Shown here: piece by piece, positions 26,008 to 36,425 of the stretch | How the letters are laid out: each line of letters starts with the position of its first letter | Position numbering within the stretch: the stretch's first letter is position 1 | The notes under the pieces: generated by a model | The model's input: only the letters and a program-made list of their open reading frames with translations | Databases searched by the model: none | What the model was told of the DNA's origin: nothing | Assembly: GCF_029227915.1 (NCBI RefSeq) | Contig: NC_079881.1 | Coordinates: 33,271,501-33,314,500, forward strand | Direction of reading: 5' to 3' | Source of the DNA: Hydractinia symbiolongicarpus | Taxonomy: Eukaryota > Cnidaria > Hydrozoa > Anthoathecata > Hydractiniidae | Length of the DNA stretch: 43,000 bases | Translations under genes and position numbers: made by a program

Positions 26008-26819
26008 AAAAAATCGTTCGGGAAATGAGTTTACTCCCAGGGTACTTTCTTTGTATACTTTTAACCACACGGGCCGAGTCCGGGATGTACGGGAAATCGC
26101 GGGTTTTCGTTTGCCGGCGATTAAACTTCTTTTATTCAGCGTCTCATCAAAAATGAAAACATTTTTAAAAACTACAAGTCTCATGTGCTTTAGTGGTGAA
26201 AAAATAATTTAAAAAATCGTTCGGGAAATGAGTTTACTCCCTGGGTACTTTCTTTGTATACTTTTGACTATACGGGCCGAGTCCGGGGTTTACGGGAAAT
26301 CGCGGGTTTTCGTTTGCTGGCGATTAAACTTCTTTTATTCAGCGTCTCATCAAAAATGAAAACATTTTTTAAAACTACAAGTCTCATGGGCTTTAGTGGT
26401 GAAAAAATAATTTAAAAAATCGTTTGGGAAATGAGTTTACTCCCTGGGTACTTTCTTTGTATACTTTTGACTATACGGGCCGAGTCCGGGGTTTACGGGA
26501 AATGGCGGCTTTTCGTTTGCCGGCGATTAAACTTCTTTTATTCAGCGTCTCATCAAAAATGAAAACATTTTTTAAAACTACAAGTCTCATGGGCTTTAGT
26601 GGTGAAATAATATTGTAAAAAATCGTTTGGGAAATGAGTTTACTCCCTGGGTACTTTCTTTGTATACTTTTGACTATACGGGCCGAGTCCGGGATTTACG
26701 GGAAATCGCGGGTTTTCGTTTGCTGGCGATTAAACCACTTTCACTAAGCGTCTCATCAAAAATGAAATCATTTCTGAAAACTACAAGTCTCATGCGTTTT
26801 AGTGATGAAATAATAATTT

Positions 26820-27428
26820 AAAAAATCGTTCGGGAAATGAGTTTACTCCCTGGGTACTTTCTTTGTATACTTTTGAGTATACGGGCCGAGTCGGGGATTT
26901 ACGGGAAGTCGCGGGTTTGCGTTTGCCGGCGATTAAACTTCTTTTATTCAGGGTTTCATCAAAAATGAAGACATTTTTGTAAACTACAAGTCTCATGCGT
27001 TTTGGTGGTGAAAAAATAATTTAAAAAATCGTTCGGGAAATGAGTTTACTCCCTGGGTACTTTCTTTGTATACTTTTGATTATACGGGCCGAGTCCGGGG
27101 TTTACGGGAAATGGCGGGCTTTCGCTTGCCGCCGAATAAACTTCTTTTATTTAGCGTCTCATAAAAAATGAAAACATTTTTGAAAACTGCAAGTCTCATG
27201 CGTTTTAGTGGTGAAAAGATAATTTAAAAAATCGTTTTGGAAATGAGTTTACTCACAGGGTACTTTCTTTGTATACATTCGACTATAGGTGCCAAGCCCG
27301 GGATGTACGGGAAATCGCGAGTTTTCTTTTGCCGGCGATTAAACCACTTTCATTAGGCGTCTCATCAAAAATGAAAACATTTCTGAAAACTACAAGTCTC
27401 ATGCGCTTTAGTGGTGAAAAAATAATTT
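26820..27428. repeat. G-K-L trimer (609 bp)
   Basis: G starts at 26820, K at 27023 and L at 27226, with the next monomer at 27429. The same trimer recurs at 24790-25398, 27786-28394, 30626-31234 and 35817-36425. In this copy the K unit has CGCTTGCCGCCGAATAAAC and CTCATAAAAAATG. Confidence 0.8.
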
Positions 27429-27631
27429 AAAAAATCGTTCGGAAAATGAGTTTACTCCCTGGGTACTTTCTTTGTATACTTTTGACTATACGGGCCGAGT
27501 CCGGCATTTACGGGAAATCGCGGGTTTTCGTTTGCCGGCGATTAAACCACTTTCACTAAGCGTCTCATCAAAAATGAAAACATTTCTAAAAACTACAAGT
27601 CTCATGCGTTTTAGTGGTGAAAAAATAATTT

Positions 27632-27785
27632 AAAAAATCGTTCGGGAAATGAGTTTTCTCCCTGGGTACTTTCTTTGTATACTTTTGAGTATACGGGCCG
27701 AGTCGGGGATTTACGGGAAGTCGCGGGTTTGCGTTTGCCGGCGATTAAACTTCTTTTATTCAGGGTCTCATCTATATAATAATTT
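27632..27785. repeat. Truncated G monomer, 154 bp
   Basis: A normal G unit runs to CAGGGTCTCATC at 27772 and then jumps to TATATAATAATTTAAAAAATCG-like sequence. That end is seen elsewhere only after GTGGT at about 29,396 and 30,004. The unit lacks 49 bp: the A-tract, hairpin and TTTTAGTGGT segment. Confidence 0.88.
27769..27778. other. 49-bp deletion junction in a G monomer
   Basis: CAGGGTCTCATC is joined to TATATAATAATTT. The right side matches the rare GTGGTTATATAATAAT variant of the 608-bp trimer (29,390s and 30,000s). The junction may therefore combine a G unit with a unit of that lineage and need not be a simple deletion inside one monomer. I see no obvious microhomology. Confidence 0.8.
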
Positions 27786-28394
27786 AAAAAATCGTTCGGG
27801 AAATGAGTTTACTCCCTGGGTACTTTCTTTGTATACTTTTGAGTATACGGGCCGAGTCGGGGATTTACGGGAAGTAGCGGGTTTGCGTTTGCCGGCGATT
27901 AAACTTCTTTTATTCAGGGTCTCATCAAAAATGAAAACATTTTTGTAAACTACAAGTCTCATGCGTTTTAGTGGTGAAAACATAATTTAAAAAATCGTTC
28001 GGGAAATGAGTTTACTCCCTGGGTACTTTCTTTGTATACTTTTGATTATACGGGCCGAGTCCGGGGTTTACGGGAAATGGCGGGCTTTCGCTTGCCGGCG
28101 AATAAACTTCTTTTATTTAGCGTCTCATAAAAAATGAAAACATTTTTGAAAACTGCAAGTCTCATGCGTTTTAGTGGTGAAAAGATAATTTAAAAAATCG
28201 TTTTGGAAATGAGTTTACTCACAGGGTACTTTCTCTGTATACGTTCGACTATAGGTGCCAAGCCCGGGATGTACGGGAAATCGCGAGTTTTCTTTTGCCG
28301 GCGATTAAACCACTTTCATTGGGCGTCTCATCAAAAATGAAAACATTTCTGAAAACTACAAGTCTCATGTGCTTTAGTGGTGAAAAAATAATTT
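27786..28394. repeat. G-K-L trimer (609 bp)
   Basis: G starts at 27786, K at 27989 and L at 28192. It follows directly on a truncated G unit (27632-27785), so two G units stand side by side, the first one 49 bp short. The L unit has TTTCTCTGTATACGTTCG and CATTGGGCG, private to this copy. Confidence 0.8.
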
Positions 28395-28800
28395 AAAAAA
28401 TCGTTCGGGAAATGAGTTTACTCCCTGGGTACTTTCTTTGTATACTTTTGACTATACGGGCCGGTTCGGGGATTTACGGGAAGTCGCGGGTTTTCGTTTG
28501 CCGGCGATTAAACTTCTTTTATTCAGCGTCTCATCAAAAATGAAAACATTTTTGTAAACTACAAGTCTCATGCGTTTTAGTGGTGAAAAAATAATTTAAA
28601 AAATCGTTCAGGAAATGAGTTTACTCCCTGGGTACTTTCTTTGTATACTTTTGACTATGCGGGCCGAGCCCGGGGTTTACGGGAAATGACGGGTTCTCGT
28701 TTGCCGGCGATTAAACTTCTTTTATTCAGCGTCTCATCAAAAATGAAAACATTTTTGAAAACTGCAAGTCTCATGCGTTTTAGTGGTGAAAAGATAATTT

Positions 28801-29408
28801 AAAAAATCGTTTTGGAAATGAGTTTACTCACAGGGTACTTTCTTTGAATACATTCGACTATACGGGACAAGCCCAGGATGTACGGAAATCGCGGGTTTTC
28901 GTTTGCCGGCGATTAAACTTCTTTTATTCAGCGTCTCATCAAAAATGAAAACATTTCTGAAAACTACAAGTCTCATGCGTTTTAGTGTTGGAAAAATAAT
29001 TTAAAAAATCGTTCGGGAAATGAGTTTACTCCCTGGGTACTTTCTTTGTATACTTTTGACTTTACGGGCCGAGTCGGGGATTTACGGGAAGTTGCGGGTT
29101 TGCGTTTGCCGGCGATTAAACTTCTTTTATTCAGGGTCTCATCATAAATGAAAACATTTTTGTAAACTACAAGTCTCATGCGTTTTAGTGGTGAAAAAAT
29201 AATTTAAAAAATCGTTCGGGAAATGAGTTTACTCCCTGGGTACTTTCTTTGTATACATTCGACTATACGGGACAAGCCCGGGATGTACGGGAAATCGCGA
29301 GTTTTCGTTTGCCGGCGATTAAACCACTTTCATTAAGCGTCTCATCAAAAATGAAAACATTTCTGAAAACTACAAGTCTCATGCGTTTTAGTGGTTATAT
29401 AATAATTT
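28801..29408. repeat. 608-bp trimer, copy 1
   Basis: It matches 29409-30016 at offset 608. Shared variants are TTTGAATACATTCG, GGGACAAGCCCAGG, the one-base deletion TACGGAAATCGCGG, GTGTTGGAAAAATAAT, GACTTTACGGG and GTGGTTATATAATAAT. The deletion explains 608 in place of 609. I saw no clear differences between the two copies. Confidence 0.88.
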
Positions 29409-30016
29409 AAAAAATCGTTTTGGAAATGAGTTTACTCACAGGGTACTTTCTTTGAATACATTCGACTATACGGGACAAGCCCAGGATGTACGGAAATCGC
29501 GGGTTTTCGTTTGCCGGCGATTAAACTTCTTTTATTCAGCGTCTCATCAAAAATGAAAACATTTCTGAAAACTACAAGTCTCATGCGTTTTAGTGTTGGA
29601 AAAATAATTTAAAAAATCGTTCGGGAAATGAGTTTACTCCCTGGGTACTTTCTTTGTATACTTTTGACTTTACGGGCCGAGTCGGGGATTTACGGGAAGT
29701 TGCGGGTTTGCGTTTGCCGGCGATTAAACTTCTTTTATTCAGGGTCTCATCATAAATGAAAACATTTTTGTAAACTACAAGTCTCATGCGTTTTAGTGGT
29801 GAAAAAATAATTTAAAAAATCGTTCGGGAAATGAGTTTACTCCCTGGGTACTTTCTTTGTATACATTCGACTATACGGGACAAGCCCGGGATGTACGGGA
29901 AATCGCGAGTTTTCGTTTGCCGGCGATTAAACCACTTTCATTAAGCGTCTCATCAAAAATGAAAACATTTCTGAAAACTACAAGTCTCATGCGTTTTAGT
30001 GGTTATATAATAATTT
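29409..30016. repeat. 608-bp trimer, copy 2
   Basis: This is a direct tandem copy of 28801-29408. The following unit at about 30,220 again has TTTGAATACATTCG and GGGACAAGCCCAGG but keeps TACGGGAAATCGCGAG. It is therefore a related unit without the 1-bp deletion. Confidence 0.88.
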
Positions 30017-30625
30017 AAAAAATCGTTCGGGAAATGAGTTTACTCCCAGGGTACTTTCTTTGTATACTTTTGACTATACGGGCCTAGTCCGGGATTTACG
30101 GGAAATGACGGGTTTTCGTTTGCCGGCGATTAAACTTCTTTTATTCAGCGTCTCATCAAAAATGAAAACATTTTTGAAAACTGCAAGTCTCATGCGTTTT
30201 AGTGGTGAAAAGATAATTTAAAAAATCGTTTTGGAAATGAGTTTACTCACAGGGTACTTTCTTTGAATACATTCGACTATACGGGACAAGCCCAGGATGT
30301 ACGGGAAATCGCGAGTTTTCGTTTGCCGGCGATTAAACCACTTTCATTAAGCGTCTCATCAAAAATGAAAACATTTCTGAAAACTACAAGTCTCATGCGT
30401 TTTAGTGGTTAAATAATAATTTAAAAAATCGTTCGGGAAATGAGTTTACTCCCAGGGTACTTTCTTTGTATACTTTTGACTATACGGGCCGAGTCCGGGA
30501 TTTACGGGAAATCGCGGGTTTTCGTTTGCCGGCGATTAAACTTCTTTTATTCAGCGTCTCATCAAAAATGAAAACACTTCTGAAGACTACAAGTCTCATG
30601 CGTTTTAGTGGTGGAAAAATAATTT

Positions 30626-31843
30626 AAAAAATCGTTCGGGAAATGAGTTTACTCCCTGGGTACTTTCTTTGTATACTTTTGACTATACGGGCCGAGTCGG
30701 GGATTTACGGGAAGTTGCGGGTTTGCGTTTGCCGGCGATTAAACTTCTTTTATTCAGGGTCTCATCATAAATGAAAACATTTTTGTAAACTACAAGTCTC
30801 ATGCGTTTTAGTGGTGAAAAAATAATTTAAAAAATCGTTCGGGAAATGAGTTTACTCCCTGGGTACTTTCTTTGTATACTTTTGATTATACGGGCCGAGT
30901 CCGGGGTTTACGGGAAATGGCGGGCTTTCGTTTGCCGGCGAATAAACTTCTTCTATTTAGCGTCTCATCAAAAATGAAAACATTTTTGAAAACTGCAAGT
31001 CTCATGCGTTTTAGTGGTGAAAAGATAATTTAAAAAATCGTTTTGGAAATGAGTTTACTCACAGGGTACTTTCTTTGTATACATTCGACTATAGGTGCCA
31101 AGCCCGGGATGTACGGGAAATAGCGAGTTTTATTTTGCCGGCGATTAAACCACTTTCATTAGGCGTCTCATCAAAAATGAAAACATTTCTGAAAACTACA
31201 AGTCTCATGCGTTTTAGTGGTGAAAAAATAATTTAAAAAATCGTTCGGGAAATGAGTTTACTCCCTGGGTACTTTCTTTGTATACTTTTGACTATACGGG
31301 CCGAGTCCGGGGTTTACGGGAAATGGCGGCTTTTCGTTTGCCGGCGATTAAACTTCTTTTATTCAGCGTCTCATCAAAAATGAAAACATTTTTTAAAACT
31401 ACAAGTCTCATTGGCTTTAGTGGTGAAATAATAATGTAAAAAATCGTTTGGGAAATGAGTTTACTCCCTGGGTACTTTCTTTGTATACTTTTGACTATAC
31501 GGGCCGAGTCCGGGATTTACGGAAAATCGCGGGTTTTCGTTTGCCGGCGATTAAACCACTTTCACTAAGCGTCTCATCAAAAATGAAATCATTTCTGAAA
31601 ACTACAAGTCTCATGCGTTTTAGTGATGAAATAATAATGTAAAAAATCGTTTGGGAAATGAGTTTACTCCCTGGGTACTTTCTTTGTATACTTTTGACTA
31701 TACGGGCCGAGTCCAGGATTTACGGGAAATCGCGGGTTTTCGTTTGCCGGCGATTAAACCACTTTCACTAAGCGTCTCATCAAAAATGAAAACATTTCTG
31801 AAAACTACAAGTCTCATGCGTTTTAGTGGTGAAAAAATAATTT
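30626..31843. repeat. Block III hexamer G-K-L-A-C-C, copy 2 (1,218 bp)
   Basis: This copy matches 24790-26007 unit for unit. Small differences include GAGTATTG-type noise-level substitutions, ATTGGC for ATGGGC near 31,410 and TTACGGAAAATCG near 31,517. It is followed at 31844 by another G unit, whereas copy 1 is followed by an A-like unit, so the duplication ends at the hexamer edge. Confidence 0.78.
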
Positions 31844-32046
31844 AAAAAATCGTTCGGGAAATGAGTTTACTCCCTGGGTACTTTCTTTGTATACTTTTGA
31901 GTATACGGGCCGAGTCGGGGATTTATGGGAAGTCGCGGGTTTGCGTTTGCCGGCGATTAAACTTCTTTTATTCAGGGTCTCATCAAAAATGAAAACATTT
32001 TTGTAAACTACAAGTCTCATGCGTTTTAGTGGTGAAAAAATAATTT

Positions 32047-32655
32047 AAAAAATCGTTCGGTAAATGAGTTTACTCCCTGGGTACTTTCTTTGTATACTTT
32101 TGATTATACGGGCCGAGTCCGGGGTTTACGGGAAATGGCGGGCTTTCGTTTGCCGGCGATTAAACTTCTTTTATTCAGCGTCTCATCAAAAATGAAAACA
32201 TTTTTTAAAACTACAAGTCTCATGGGCTTTAGTGGTGAAATAATAATGTAAAAGATCGTTTGGGAAATGAGTTTACTCCCTGGGTACTTTCTTTGTATAC
32301 TTTTGACTATACGGGCCGAGTCCGGGATTTACGGGAAATCGCGGGTTTTCGTTTGCCGGCGATTAAACCACTTTCACTAAGCGTCTCATCAAAAATGAAA
32401 TCATTTCTGAAAACTACAAGTCTCATGCGTTTTAGTGATGAAATAATAATGTAAAAAATCGTTTGGGAAATGAGTTTACTCCATGGGTACTTTCTTTGTA
32501 TACTTTTGACTATACGGGCCGAGTCCGGGATTTACGGGAAATCGCGGGTTTTCGTTTGCCGGCGATTAAACCACTTTCACTAAGCGTCTCATCAAAAATG
32601 AAAACATTTCTAAAAACTACAAGTCTCATGCGTTTTAGTGGTGAAAAAATAATTT
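32047..32655. repeat. A-C-C trimer with a K/A hybrid first unit
   Basis: The first unit begins as K (GATTATAC, GGCGGGCTTTCG) and continues as A (GATTAAACTTCTTTTATTCAGCG, TTTTTTAAAACTAC, ATGGGC). Two C units follow at 32250 and 32453. The trimer spans exactly 609 bp to the next start at 32656. Confidence 0.75.
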
Positions 32656-33059
32656 AAAAAATCGTTCGGGAAATGAGTTTACTCCCTGGGTACTTTCTTT
32701 GTATACTTTTGAGTATACGGGCCGAGTCCGGGGTTTACGGGAAATGGCGGGCTTTCGCTTGCCGGCGAATAAACTTCTTTTATTTAGCGTCTCATAAAAA
32801 ATGAAAACATTTTTGAAAACTGCAAGTCTCATGCGTTTTAGTGGTGAAAAAATAATTTAAAAAATCGTTCGGGAAATGAGTTTACTCCCTGGGTACTTTC
32901 TTTGTATACTTTTGAGTATACGGGCCGAGTCGGGGATTTATGGGAAGTCGCGGGTTTGCGTTTGCCGGCGATTAAACCTCTTTTTCAGGGTCTCATCAAA
33001 AATGAAAACATTTTTGTAAACTACAAGTCTCATGCGTTTTAGTGGTGAAAAAATAATTT

Positions 33060-33668
33060 AAAAAATCGTTCGGGAAATGAGTTTACTCCCTGGGTACTTT
33101 TTTTGTATACTTTTGATTATACGGGCCGAGTCCGGGGTTTACGGGAAATGGCGGCTTTTCGTTTGCCGGCGATTAAACTTCTTTTATTCAGCGTCTCATC
33201 AAAAATGAAAACATTTTTTAAAACTACAAGTCTCATGGGCTTTAGTGGTGAAATAATAATGTAAAAAATCGTTTGGGAAATGAGTTTGCTCCCTGGGTAC
33301 TTTCTTTGTATACTTTTGACTATACGGGCCGAGTCCGGGATTTACGGGAAATGGCGGGTTTTTGTTTGCCGGCGATTAAACCACTTTCACTAAGCGTCTC
33401 ATCAAAAATGAAATCATTTCTGAAAACTACAAGTCTCATGCGTTTTAGTGATGAAATAATAATGTAAAAAATCGTTTCGGAAATGAGTTTACTCCCTGGG
33501 TACTTTCTTTGTATACTTTTGACTATACGGGCCGAGTCCGGGATTTACGGGAAATCGCGGGTTTTCGTTTGCCGGCGATTAAACCACTTTCATTAAGCGT
33601 CTCATCAAAAATGAAAACATTTCTGAAAACTACAAGTCTCATGCGTTTTAGTGGTGAAAAAATAATTT
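33060..33668. repeat. A-C-C trimer, tandem copy 1
   Basis: It matches 33669-34277 at offset 609. Shared variants are GGTACTTTTTTTGTATAC with GATTATACGGG, GGCGGCTTTTCG, GAGTTTGCTCCC, GGGTTTTTGTTTGCC and CGTTTCGGAAATGAG. One clear difference is AATGGCGGG near 33,350 against AATCGCGGG near 33,959. Confidence 0.85.
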
Positions 33669-34277
33669 AAAAAATCGTTCGGGAAATGAGTTTACTCCCT
33701 GGGTACTTTTTTTGTATACTTTTGATTATACGGGCCGAGTCCGGGGTTTACGGGAAATGGCGGCTTTTCGTTTGCCGGCGATTAAACTTCTTTTATTCAG
33801 CGTCTCATCAAAAATGAAAACATTTTTTAAAACTACAAGTCTCATGGGCTTTAGTGGTGAAATAATAATGTAAAAAATCGTTTGGGAAATGAGTTTGCTC
33901 CCTGGGTACTTTCTTTGTATACTTTTGACTATACGGGCCGAGTCCGGGATTTACGGGAAATCGCGGGTTTTTGTTTGCCGGCGATTAAACCACTTTCACT
34001 AAGCGTCTCATCAAAAATGAAATCATTTCTGAAAACTACAAGTCTCATGCGTTTTAGTGATGAAATAATAATGTAAAAAATCGTTTCGGAAATGAGTTTA
34101 CTCCCTGGGTACTTTCTTTGTATACTTTTGACTATACGGGCCGAGTCCGGGATTTACGGGAAATCGCGGGTTTTCGTTTGCCGGCGATTAAACCACTTTC
34201 ATTAAGCGTCTCATCAAAAATGAAAACATTTCTGAAAACTACAAGTCTCATGCGTTTTAGTGGTGAAAAAATAATTT
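33669..34277. repeat. A-C-C trimer, tandem copy 2
   Basis: This is a direct tandem copy of 33060-33668, followed by a G unit at 34278. Near-identity suggests a recent single-trimer duplication. Confidence 0.85.
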
Positions 34278-34480
34278 AAAAAATCGTTCGGGAAATGAGT
34301 TTACTCCCTGGGTACTTTCTTTGTATACTTTTGAGTATACGGGCCGAGTCGGGGATTTACGGGAAGTCGCGGGTTTGCGTTTGCCGGCGATTAAACTTCT
34401 TTTATTCAGGGTCTCATCAAAAATGAAAACATTTTTGTAAACTACAAGTCTCATGCGTTTTAGTGGTGAAAAAATAATTT
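34278..34480 (+). repeat. Reference monomer, subfamily G
   Basis: Diagnostic points are TTTTGAGTATACGGG, GAGTCGGGGATTTACGGGAA, GTCGCGGGTTTGCGTTTGCC and TTCAGGGTCTCATC. Related copies start at 24790, 26820, 27632, 27786, 28998, 29606, 30626, 31844, 32859, 34684 and 35817. Some copies carry ACTTTACGGG or ACTATACGGG in place of the GAGTATAC change, and some have CATCATAAATG. The unit usually precedes K and L units. Confidence 0.8.
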
Positions 34481-34683
34481 AAAAAATCGTTCGGGAAATG
34501 AGTTTACTCCCTGGGTACTTTCTTTGTATACTTTTGATTATACGGGCCGAGTCCGGGGTTTACCGGAAATGGCGGGCTTTCGCTTGCCGGCTAATAAACT
34601 TCTTTTATTTAGCGTCTCATAAAAAATGAAAACATTTCTGAAAACTACAAGTCTCATGCGTTTTAGTGGTGAAAAAATAATTT
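34481..34683 (+). repeat. Reference monomer, subfamily K
   Basis: Diagnostic points are TTTTGATTATACGGG, GAGTCCGGGGTTTAC, AATGGCGGGCTTTCG and GAATAAACTTCTTTTATTTAGCG (here CTAATAAAC). Many copies have CTCATAAAAAATG and TTTTTGAAAACTGCAAG. Others start at 24993, 27023, 27989, 30829, 36020, 37407, 38010 and 39400 (approximate for some). K is almost always followed by L. Confidence 0.78.
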
Positions 34684-34886
34684 AAAAAATCGTTCGGGAA
34701 ATGAGTTTACTCCCTGGGTACTTTCTTTGTATACTTTTGAGTATACGGGCCGAGTCGGGGATTTACGGGAAGTCGCGGGTTTGCGTTTGCCGGCGATTAA
34801 ACTTCTTTTATTCAGGGTCTCATCAAAAATGAAAACATTTCTGAAAACTACAAGTCTCATGCGTTTTAGTGGTGAAAAGATAATTT

Positions 34887-35089
34887 AAAAAATCGTTTTG
34901 GAAATGAGTTTACTCACAGGGTACTTTCTTTGTATACATTCGACTATAGGTGCCAAGCCCGGGATGTACGGGAAATCGCGAGTTTTCTTTTGCCGGCGAT
35001 TAAACCACTTTCATTAGGCGTCTCATCAAAAATAAAAACATTTCTGAAAACTACAAGTCTCATGTGCTTTAGTGGTGAAAAATTAATTT
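34887..35089 (+). repeat. Reference monomer, subfamily L
   Basis: This is a B-derived unit: GTTTTGGAAATGAG, CTCACAGGG, ATACATTCGACTATAGGTGCC, AAGCCCGGGATGTACGGG, GCGAGTTTTCTTTTGCC and CATTAGGCG. The TATAGGTGCC change removes the conserved TATAC half of the dyad found in most monomers. Copies follow K units at about 25196, 27226, 28192, 31032, 36223 and 38213. Confidence 0.78.
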
Positions 35090-35243
35090 AAAAAATCGTT
35101 CGGGAAATGAGTTTACTCCCAGGGTACTTTCTTTGTATACTTTTGACTATACGGGCCGGTTCGGGGATTTACGGGAAGTCGCGGGTTTTCGTTTGCCGGC
35201 TATTAAACTTCTTTTCTTCAGCGTCTCATCAAAAATGAAAACA

Positions 35244-35252
35244 TTTTTTTTT
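35244..35252. other. Deletion junction at a T9 run
   Basis: The AACATTTTT of one monomer is joined directly to the TTTTGTATAC of the next, leaving nine T in a row. The two flanking monomer starts (35090 and 35411) are 321 bp apart in place of 406, so about 85 bp are missing. Both parental sites contain T-runs (AACATTTTT and, in the matching A units at 33,100 and 33,710, GTACTTTTTTTGTATAC). This fits a microhomology or slippage junction. Confidence 0.85.
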
Positions 35253-35816
35253 GTATACTTTTGATTATACGGGCCGAGTCCGGGGTTTACGGGAAATGGC
35301 GGCTTTTCGTTTGCCGGCGATTAAACTTCTTTTATTCAGCGTCTCATCAAAAATGAAAACATTTTTTAAAACTACAAGTCTCATGGGCTTTAGTGGTGAA
35401 ATAATAATGTAAAAAATCGTTTGGGAAATGAGTTTACTCCCTGGGTACTTTCTTTGTATACTTTTGACTATACGGGCCGAGTCCGGGATTTACGGGAAAT
35501 CGCGGGTTTTCGTTTGCCGGCGATTAAACCACTTTCACTAAGCGTCTCATCAAAAATGAAATCATTTCTGAAAACTACAAGTCTCATGCGTTTTAGTGAT
35601 GAAATAATAATGTAAAAAATCGTTTGGGAAATGAGTTTACTCCCTGGGTACTTTCTTTGTATACTTTTGACTATGCGGGCCGAGAACGGGATTTACGGGA
35701 AATCGCGGGTTTTCGTTTGCCGGCGATTAAACCACTTTCACTAAGAGTCTCATCAAAAATGAAAACATTTCTGAAAACTACAAGTCTCATGCGTTTTAGT
35801 GGTGAAAAAATAATTT
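35253..35816. repeat. A-C-C trimer with truncated first unit
   Basis: The first A-type unit has lost its beginning through the deletion at the T-run 35244-35252. The rest (GATTATACGGG, GGCGGCTTTTCG, ATGGGC) matches the A units at 33060 and 33669. C units at 35411 and 35614 are complete. The second C has GACTATGCGGG and CTAAGAGTCTC. Confidence 0.78.
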
Positions 35817-36425
35817 AAAAAATCGTTCGGGAAATGAGTTTACTCCCTGGGTACTTTCTTTGTATACTTTTGAGTATACGGGCCGAGTCGGGGATTTACG
35901 GGAAGTCGCGGGTTTGCGATTGCCGGCGATTAAACTTCTTTTATTCAGGGTCTCATCAAAAATGAAAACATTTTTGTAAACTACAAGTCTCATGCGTTTT
36001 AGTGGTGAAAAAATAATTTAAAAAATCGTTCGGGAAATGAGTTTACTCCCTGGGTACTTTCTTTGTATACTTTTGATTATACGGGCCGAGTCCGGGGTTT
36101 ACGGCAAATGGCGGGCTTTCGCTTGCCGGCGAATAAAGTTCTTTTATTTAGCGTCTCATAAAAAATGAAAACATTTTTGAAAACTGCAAGTCTCATGCGT
36201 TTTAGTGGTGAAAAGATAATTTAAAAAATCGTTTTGGAAATGAGTTTACTCACAGGGTACTTTCTTTGTATACATTCGCCTATAGGTGCCAAGCCCGGGA
36301 TGTACGGGAAATCGCGAGTTTTCTTTTGCCGGCGATTAAACCACTTTCATTAGGCGTCTCATCAAAAATGAAAACATTTCTGAAAACTACAAGTCTCATG
36401 TGCTTTAGTGGTGAAAAATTAATTT
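35817..36425. repeat. G-K-L trimer at the Block III/IV edge
   Basis: G starts at 35817, K at 36020 and L at 36223. From about 36,155 onward the sequence matches itself 1,993 bp downstream, so this trimer is the point where the Block IV HOR begins. The K unit resembles other K units but has TTACGGCAAATGG and GAATAAAGTTC. Confidence 0.78.

Noticed and set aside
32859-33059. A separate short-monomer subfamily (201 bp)
   Set aside because: It is a G unit with a 2-bp loss (AAACCTCTTTTTCAGGG) and occurs once, so it is a simple indel variant.
34257-34454. Reverse-strand frames of 65-71 codons starting with ATG (MRLVV...)
   Set aside because: They are the monomer on the other strand. The frame is interrupted in many units, overlaps the forward frame completely and has no recognisable domain. 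The chance of a stop-free frame in a 203-bp unit at this composition is not small.
35240-35260. Insertion of a mobile element at the T9 run
   Set aside because: Both sides are satellite, about 85 bp are missing, and there is no inserted sequence or target duplication.
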